The position numbers were made by a program, and so were the translations under genes. Shown here piece after piece: positions 57,801-64,000 of a stretch of 64,000 bases of DNA; the stretch's first letter is position 1, and each line of letters begins with the position of its first letter. Below the pieces are notes generated by a model, which searched no databases, was not told where the DNA came from, and was given only the letters and a program-made list of their open reading frames with translations. Source of the stretch: Cliona cf. orientalis (Eukaryota > Porifera > Demospongiae > Clionaida > Clionaidae); the NCBI GenBank assembly GCA_963930775.1, contig OZ005690.1, positions 9,532,225 through 9,596,224 of the forward strand, written 5' to 3'.

Positions 57801-60800
57801 GAGCACTTAGACATTGTAGTGAGAAATTTTTTACCATTTTTTAACATGATAGCATGGGTCACATGCTAGAATCCCTGCATGTGTATATGTTTTATACACT
57901 TGCTACTGTATTCTTTACTTTGGCTACTAGTCCCTAAACTGAGTAGCCATTATTAATACTCAGCTTTGGCATCGGCAGTAATTCGTAATAATTTCAGCTT
58001 CCTGAGTGTGTAGCTACACAAATATGCATACATGGTTTTACTTAATTTCACTAAACTTGATAGAGCTGATGCATACTTTCATGTTCCATACACTCATCTC
58101 TGTTGTTGGTATTTTATGTACCACAGGACCCCCTTGCTGCTACTCCCTTATTGTCTGCTTGCGATAATAATCATCCTCAAGTGGCCAGCTACTTAATTAG
58201 CAAAGGAGCCAGAGTAAACTACAAAAACACGGTTCTTCATTACCTCTATTGTTTAGTTGAATAACTTATTGACCAACATATTCCCCACAGAACGGCTACA
58301 CGTCTCTCCATATAGTTTCTGAAAATGGCCACAGAGCTGTGGCCCAGCTATTAATTGAATCCCAAGCCAAGCTGGATATCAAAAACAATGTAAGTGTTGA
58401 GCTGCTATTTGCATGCATGGGTTTGGGTAGCTAGTGGACATGTCACTAGTATAGGGCTTTAGGCATTGCACTAAAGGTACTATGGGGTTGGTGAAGCATG
58501 TCTGGCAGACCTGGAGGACAACAGATCACTGAGCACAGAAACTTAGCTGGAGTAGCTGAAGGTGTGCACACTTTCAAGTCACAAATTAAAGTCCCAATTT
58601 AGCATGCATCCATACAACATGTCTTGCCCTCAATTAGGATGACTGACTGTTGATATTACTTTGTGTTTGTGTCATTACTATAGAGAGGTGAAACTCCCAT
58701 TGATCTTGCAAGACGATACGGACACTCAGAAATCGTGAGTCTTCTGGAGAGAGCAGACCATACCAGTAAGTGACAAGTCAGTGTATGTACACGTAATATA
58801 TAGACCAGTGGTTACGGCTATCAATGCTGAATTAACCAATAGGCTTGCTAAAACAAGTACAGCTATACTTGAATCGTGTGTGTATAATTGATGATGATCA
58901 TGGTATATTAGTGTATTCAGTTTCCATTTATTGCCATTAATTTTCTGTGAAAATTTTTGTGTGATTACATGTGTGTGTGGTGGGAGGGGGGGGGGGGGTG
59001 GGGGGACATCCTTTCTAGCTTATGGCATAATTCTGGGGTATTATACATGTAAGTTGCCTGTGCACTAAACTTAATTTCTGTAGGTTCAGCTGAGAATGAA
59101 GAGTCTTCTAGTGATGTACAGGCAGAGGGAGGGAAACCTGGTAGGTATTGGTACTTGTACTACGGTGTGTGGGTGTGTCAAAGGCACCGCTCAGCCACCT
59201 CATGTATATCTGATTACCTGTCTAGTGTGGACTTTATCTACTTAGATTTTTTCTGCTCTCAATCACCTGTTTATAATTAAATACAAGTAGTCTGTGGAAA
59301 TATTGTATCCAACTACCCCACCATTCCTGTTAACACAAGACACATAATATTGCACAGTTGATAAGATTATTAACTGCATGCAATATGGTGAATTGATTTT
59401 GTTGTAGAGGCAGGCAGTGAAGATGGAGCAGCAGTGTCTATACCTGATAGGACCAGTGAGCAGACATCTACTGAAGAGACGCCAAGAGAGAGAGAAGCTA
59501 GCTCCAATTCAACAGGTATGAATGAATGGAGTGGAGAGAGATGGGACACTGTCACTGATGTGTGTAGCTGAGTGTGGTAGACAGAGCCCTATTTGTTCAT
59601 AACATTACACTGTGGTTTGGGAACAGGGAAACACACACCTGTGTCTGGTTTGCTAATCTAATCTCTACTGCCACCTCATAAAAACAGGAAATACAATGTC
59701 ATAGGGTCAACTATTCCATAAATGGAAGTACAAAGAAGGACTATGTCACACAGTCATGATAATTACATGAATACACACACACACCGCATACACACATGTC
59801 ACACATATACAGTTCCCTCAGGTCATATTCTGACCAGGGAAGAGCTGCAGGTGCTTGGTGCTCTACTGGCTCGTTATAGTGATGAGCAGCTGAAATCTAT
59901 CCAACTCTCCCTTCAAGAGGAGCAAGAGATTCGAGACATCTCCCGTGAGGAGGTGGAAAAGACTCTCCGACAGAGTGGTCTGGCATCCATGGCTGATGGA
60001 CTCAAGGATGACATAGAGAAAGGTATTGATTTATATTATGGGATTTTTAATGTAAATCTTCTGTGTATCAGATTTTGTTGAGTGTTGGGGAGGGGGGAGG
60101 GTTGGTAGATTATGGGTATGCCACTACGGATGTATCTGGAAACATCTATACTGGAGCCATCCAAAGGCTATGCTCTCTCCTGTCGTATATAAAAATAATT
60201 TGATGCATGTAGGAGGGACAGCATTCTTATACATAATACACACCTGTGGTGGAGGGCTGTTTGTCCTCGTTTTTGTGGATACATGGAAAATTAACAATGC
60301 AAAATTTACAAGCTATCCAATACATTGAATAATTGATGGTTACGATGTGTATAAAGCATGGTTTGTAATCAATCAGGTGGCGTTTATCTTTTGTATGGCA
60401 TAATAATAACTGCCTAATTATTGCCATAGTTACATTATAATATGCTTTTTGTGCTAGAATAATTTATTTTTGTTCATACTGCATAGACTTTCACATAGTC
60501 ATTTTGTAAAATGTCAATAACTGCAAGATGACATTATTATAATGTGGACATAGTGACAGAAGTCTTTTCATTGTGGATGCTCCAAGATATTAATTACAGC
60601 TTGTATTTTTTTGAATTACATGTTAACAATAATTCTAGCCCGTTGTCAAGTGGTTGCTAAGTTATACAAGATACTGTATTATGTGATACAGTCCCTCCTT
60701 CCGGGCTCATGTCCATAGGTTTACTATGTACAGATCCTGAGGGCCAGAGAAGAGAGCTAAAACATAATTTTTTTTGTATCCATGGAAGCAATGGGCTAGA

Positions 60801-63800
60801 AACAGTTGTTGACCAATCCCTTGCTTTATACGCAGTATAGAAGCACTCATCCCTTTGGTTTTGCTCCTGGCATTTTTACGTACTTCTATACTGCATGCAA
60901 ACCTCAGGAGTTGGTCAAAAATAAGGATGCCAAAATGTATACAAACATATCCCAGCAGTCCCTATTTATAGAGTCTACTGACTCTATGATAATATAACTA
61001 AGTAGCTAACTGATACTAGAATTAATTTTACTGGTAGCATACCATAAACAATTCTAACCCACATCAAGAGTCAGTGTCAAACATAGAGCAGACTAGAGGA
61101 CTATTATTTTATCAACTGTGATTGTAGTCTCCAGCGTTGTTATACCATGTGTGCATGGAATACTTGATTCATAATAAAAATTAAACTATTAGGTATACAC
61201 TACCAAACCTACGAGGAAGCACTCAAAGGAGGCCTAAGCCTAACTTTGCGATACCTAAAATTCCTCTTCTTTGGCCCTCCTCGTTCTGGAAAGTCATCAA
61301 CTCGACGTCGATTAATAAAGGAGATCGTGAATCTCGATCAGCTTGGTGTGCCTTCAGTAAGCACTGGGGTAGCGGAAACAAATGACGTTATCATCAAGAA
61401 ACTGACGAGCGAGCCAGCAGCTATTGTAGGATCACAGTGGTGGTCTATGAAGAGATCGAAGGAGGGCACACAGCTAGACGTGTATGCTGAAGGGGATCTC
61501 GGCTATATTGCTCAGCTGTTCTACCAATTAATCTCCAGAGGAAGTATCAGTACCACTCCAGCAACTAGCAGTGAGCCAATCCCAGTCCAGGACAGCAATG
61601 AGCATGAAAAGTCTTATACTACCGATCTACCTACAACTCCAGCATCAACAAATGACCCCACAACAGAAAATACGAAACGAGACAACCAATCTGATGATAA
61701 AAATGAACTTGAACTCTTGGTGAGAATATCAGTTATAGAGAAATCAGAAATCGATGATGCCTTCAAAAAGCTGACCACAATTCTTCAATCTGACAGTCCG
61801 GAAGATCTCAAGCGACTACTTGAAGATCTAACGATGATCAACATGACAGATGTCGGTGGTCAGCCAGCCTTTTTAGACATGCTACCAGCCCTCACCATTG
61901 GCCCAGCTCTATACCTTCTCTTCTTTCGACTCGACCAAGAGCTTCAAGAGCACTATCCAGTGCGTTTCCTTCAAGATGAAAAAGGAACAGAAGTAGTGCT
62001 GGAGACATCATATTGCATTGAAGAAGTCCTTTACCAATGTCTAGCTAGTATCGCCTGCTTCAGCTCACCCTCACAAGCTGATCCCAAGGTGGTATCAAAG
62101 TCTGGAGCTCTACTCTTTGGAACATACAAGGATAAAGTAGATGATGCAAGGATCTCACAAGTACAAAGAACACTAGAAGATAAATTCAAGGCCACCAAGT
62201 TGTACAAGGAAGGGCTACTACTGAAGCCACGTGTACCAAAGAATAAAATGGCATTCACTGTCGATAATATGAAGGGCACGGAGGAGACAGAAATGAAAGA
62301 TATTCGTGAAGACATCGAAGGAATAATCCAAGCGTATTTCCCTGCAGTTCCAATTCCAGCATCATGGCTCATGTTCAGAGTAGTATTGCATCTACTAAAC
62401 AAGCCTGTGTTAAGCCTCGCTCAGTGTGAAGAAATTGCTAAGCGATTATCAATGCCCACTCCAGTTCAAGAAGCCATTTGGTTCTTTCATCACGACATAG
62501 GCAGCCTGATGCACTACTCTAATATTCCCTCAATGAAAGATACGGTCATTTGCAATCCTCAGGTCATCTTTGACAGCATCAGCAAGCTCATCATTGACAA
62601 ATTTCAGATTGCAAATCGAGCCATAACAGCAGGTGAAATTGAAGAGTTCCATCAAAGAGGCCTCTTCACTTTATCACACATCCAGGATACAACAGATCAT
62701 CACCAAAGCAGTCTTCTCGAGCTGAATCAGCTAGTTGATGTTCTCAAACACCACAACATTTTGGCAGAGGTGAAGCAAGACGAGGAAGTAGCTTCCTCCA
62801 GTTGGCCAGAGCCTGAGCCAAAGTTCATCATGCCAGCCGTGATGAAGTATGCTTCAGAAGATGAATTACTTTCTCCATCCTCTACTATTGAAGCAACGCC
62901 TTCTCCTATTTTCATTCATTTTGCTGGTGGATTCGTTCCATTCGGAGTCTTCTGTGCTGGTGTTGCTCGCTTGATAGCTCAACTTGATTCAATGTCTCCA
63001 AGATGGAAGTTGTATGATGGTCAAGTGATGAGGAACAAAGCAAAATTCATCATCGATGGAGCATTCTTTGCCACACTCGTATCTCGACCGCAGTACATAA
63101 TGGTTCACGTTGAACGGCATCCAAAAGCAAGATGTACAACAACTCTAGAAGTCATTTGCTCCAAAGTACGCAAAACGGTCGTTCAAACATTAGAAATAGT
63201 CATATTGAACATGAAATACAAACCATACGGAATTCTGCATATACCGCAAGAAGAGCCATTTGAGCTAGCCTTCACCTGTAACCTGGAGGACTCTCACTGC
63301 AACCACTTCATGACGGTTACCAAGGACGACAGTGGACATCATCACGCTAAATGTCTCAATAACCATATCGATTTTGATCTCGAAGACAAGCAAATGATCT
63401 GGTTCAAGGTGAGAATTATTAAGATTTTGTGCATATAACTAATATCAGCTGAATATAGGATTAAAATGTACATCTATGTATGTATAGCATTTTACTATTT
63501 TTTTTCTAATTATAATGCTATTATTATTATAATATTATTATTGATTTTGCAGGATAAAAATGGAACATCTAGTTCCAAATCTGACAGACCACAGTCTGAC
63601 AGATCTCGTCTGGGTGACAATGACCATACCTGGATATACGAAAAACTGGAGGTCAGAGCTGCTAAATGGAGGGATATTGGGAGAGCTATCGGCTTCAAAC
63701 AAGGAGAAATGGACAATATTGAGAGTAATCCCATGCTACTAACACAGTCTCCTCCACAAAGCTGGCTCAGAGAAATGCTGAGTCAGTGGTTGCAGTGGGC

Positions 63801-63903
63801 CCCTGGGGATAGAAGAGGAAGCACTAGTTTTGCTACCAAGGACTCATTACAAACTGCACTCTTGAATGCCAATCTGGGCCAACTGGCTCATGAGTTTCAA
63901 TAA
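48884..63903 (+). CDS. Paralogue B: ankyrin / Roc-COR-like GTPase / Death-like protein (complete model)
   Basis: Start codon at 48,913. Coding exons: 48913-48963, 49100-49177, 49291-49324, 49452-49750, 50296-50370, 50421-50531, 51433-51531, 51938-52045, 52754-52855, 53110-53199, 53301-53399, 58127-58231, 58291-58389, 58684-58765, 59084-59140, 59408-59515, 59813-60022, 61193-63408, 63553-63903. Sum 4,374 nt: 1,457 codons plus stop, all phases compatible. Domains: Pro-rich disordered N terminus, about nine ankyrin repeats, acidic linker, short helical segment, Roc-like G domain, COR-like domain, unique region, Death-like domain. Same order as the non-kinase part of DAPK1. No signal peptide or membrane segment, so presumably cytosolic. 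A link to death or immune signalling is inferred only. Confidence 0.85.
48913..50370 (+). CDS. Paralogue B Pro-rich N-terminal exons
   Basis: Exons 48913-48963, 49100-49177, 49291-49324, 49452-49750 and 50296-50370. The sequence is low-complexity and disordered: MDTKQNQPSKQAE, then VPPLPPKL, NPPPPPVDDRP and several PPxxP motifs of SH3-ligand type. Exons 3 and 4 join in phase 1. The donor of the fifth exon (GTGAAA at 50,371) is weak and gives a 50-nt intron, so its 3' edge is the least certain boundary in the model. The start ATG is the first one in frame after the acceptor at 48,883. Confidence 0.75.
50421..58765 (+). CDS. Paralogue B ankyrin exons (about nine repeats)
   Basis: Nine exons, nearly all of 90-111 nt and phase 0, each about one repeat. 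They include 51433-51531 (DGKHPLWYASYYGRDDLV), 51938-52045 (GETALIAASYRGHIKCATVL), 52754-52855 (GDTPLISACAEGHLELAVLL), 53110-53199 (DGCTSLYYACQNGHATIV), 53301-53399 (GHLAIVELLVSRGARID), 58127-58231 (HPQVASYLISKGARVNY), 58291-58389 and 58684-58765 (GETPIDLARRYGHSEIVSLL). The first (50421-50531) is a weaker repeat. The 4.7-kb intron 53,400-58,126 matches 752-3,425 of paralogue A but is longer because of extra repeat blocks and two MITEs. Confidence 0.87.
51186..51376. mobile_element. TACCGTA-ended foldback element (TTTTCGTG interior)
   Basis: Ends TACCGTAGATTGGGAAATTT and AAATTTCCAGATTTACGGTA. Arms of AAATTTTCGT words. 191 bp, in the intron between ankyrin exons 50421-50531 and 51433-51531 of paralogue B. 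Confidence 0.8.
52212..52576. mobile_element. TACCCCGCGCGC-ended MITE
   Basis: Ends TACCCCGCGCGC and GCGCGCGGGGTA are perfect inverse. The interior includes GACGACGACAACGACAGACG-like sequence. 365 bp, in the intron before exon 52754-52855 of paralogue B. The matching site in A is outside the window. Confidence 0.75.
54077..54510. mobile_element. TGTGACC-ended foldback MITE
   Basis: Ends TGTGACCTGCTCTGAGAAAA and inverse, followed by GGGACCTTA-type arms. 434 bp. Shares ends, not interior, with 33,800-34,219. Absent from the matching point in paralogue A (near 1,425). Confidence 0.85.
55564..55961. mobile_element. TACCGTA-ended element (GACGCCGC interior)
   Basis: Left end TACCGTACCGTATTTCCTCG, right end CGAGGAAATACGGTA. 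Interior made of CGCCGCCCTCGAAT words. 398 bp. Absent from the matching point in paralogue A (near 2,450). Confidence 0.85.
59084..60022 (+). CDS. Paralogue B linker and short helical segment exons
   Basis: Exon 59084-59140 (57 nt, phase 1 both ends) encodes SAENEESSSDVQAEGGKP and has no counterpart in paralogue A. Exon 59408-59515 matches 4702-4809. Exon 59813-60022 (or from 59,822) matches 5196-5405 with REELQVLGALLARYSDEQ conserved. The first two are acidic and probably disordered; the last is helical and nearly identical between paralogues. Confidence 0.82.
60023..61192 (+). other. Intron of paralogue B, colinear with 5,406-7,275
   Basis: Matches the paralogue A intron but lacks the pogo-like element and part of the sequence at 5,440-5,800. 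No exon seen; open frames here are short and unconserved. Confidence 0.7.
61193..63408 (+). CDS. Paralogue B Roc-COR-like GTPase exon
   Basis: 2,216-nt exon, phase 1 in and phase 0 out (donor GTGAGA). It has the same motifs as paralogue A: GPPRSGKSS, DVGGQPAFLDM, GTYKDKVDD, IPASWLMFRVVLHLL and VICNPQVIFDSISKLI. Two regions differ from A. The linker at about 61,590-61,730 differs in sequence and length. The stretch from about 62,830 to the end keeps only scattered identity (FVPFGVF, SRPQY, HVER). The sequence before that is near-identical, even at silent sites. The first Met in the exon is not a start; the exon is entered from the acceptor at 61,191-61,192. Confidence 0.88.
63553..63903 (+). 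CDS. Paralogue B C-terminal Death-like exon
   Basis: A single 351-nt exon replaces the two to three exons of paralogue A. After a Ser/Arg/Asp-rich linker it encodes WIYEKLEVRAAKWRDIGRAI, then GFKQGEMDNIESNP and SWLREMLSQWLQWAPGDRRG. This is the Death-domain order of W-R.IG..-L....-I-..WL..W. It ends with TAA at 63,901-63,903. Similarity to the A module is limited to the fold pattern. No AATAAA is visible in the last 97 nt of the window. Confidence 0.82.
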   Translation, partial: DKNGTSSSKSDRPQSDRSRLGDNDHTWIYEKLEVRAAKWRDIGRAIGFKQGEMDNIESNPMLLTQSPPQSWLREMLSQWLQWAPGDRRGSTSFATKDSLQTALLNANLGQLAHEFQ

Positions 63904-64000
63904 CTCATTACTTTTATCAAGATCAACTGAATTAATAATAATTATTAATGCAATCACTTTTGGTGCTTTTTAGCTGATTATTGAGTTTGATCAGCCCTTT

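Larger units (their letters stand above)
53400..58126 (+). repeat. Long intron of paralogue B with three repeat blocks and two nested MITEs
   Basis: Blocks beginning TAGCCTCATCCCTTGG occur at about 53,988, 55,494 and 57,298. The first is interrupted by the element 54,077-54,510 and the second by the element 55,564-55,961; the third is truncated. Acceptor-like sites followed by possible decayed ankyrin exons lie at 54,893 and 57,680, and a more damaged one lies near 56,730. No functional exon is seen. Confidence 0.7.

Overview
The window looks like nuclear DNA of an early-branching animal, most likely a demosponge such as Amphimedon. This is inferred from many short GT-AG introns, AT-rich introns crowded with small inverted-repeat transposons, an ankyrin / Roc-COR-like GTPase / Death-fold gene present as tandem paralogues, and a DDB1-like gene cut into about 19 exons. 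I have run no database search, so the species is a guess. One run of about 200 N (about 43,987-44,186) marks an assembly gap.

Layout. 1-10.1 kb (+): the 3' two thirds of paralogue A, an ankyrin-repeat / Roc-COR-like / Death-like gene whose 5' exons lie before the window. 10.1-16.2 kb: no gene, only foldback and inverted-repeat elements. 16.26-36.04 kb (-): a DDB1-homologous locus (adaptor of CUL4 ubiquitin ligases) with recognisable exons and good splice sites. It lacks the N-terminal coding part, an internal propeller segment and a near-C-terminal segment, and carries two frame-breaking insertions, so I call it a probable unprocessed pseudogene. A complete BEL/Pao LTR retrotransposon (26,278-32,550) sits in one of its introns. 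Its LTRs match by eye, it has a 5-bp target duplication, a tRNA-Tyr-type primer site and a purine tract, but its pol reading frame is broken. 36-48.9 kb: gene-poor repeats, including stray fragments resembling the introns of the GTPase genes. 48.9-63.9 kb (+): paralogue B, apparently complete. My 19-exon model sums to 4,374 nt (1,457 codons plus stop) with every splice phase consistent.

How the pieces relate. A and B share exon order, splice phases and long intron stretches, so they come from a tandem segmental duplication. The G-domain and COR-like parts are almost identical. The linker after the G1 region, the C-terminal quarter of the large exon and the Death-like module differ strongly. 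Several transposons are present in one paralogue and absent from the matching intron of the other, so they inserted (or were lost) after the duplication. The domain order resembles the ANK-ROC-COR-Death half of DAPK1 without the kinase. A role in stress, death or innate-immune signalling is an inference from architecture only.

A second theme is a set of palindromic elements in introns and spacers that share TACCGTA/TACGGTA ends while their interiors fall into several unrelated types.
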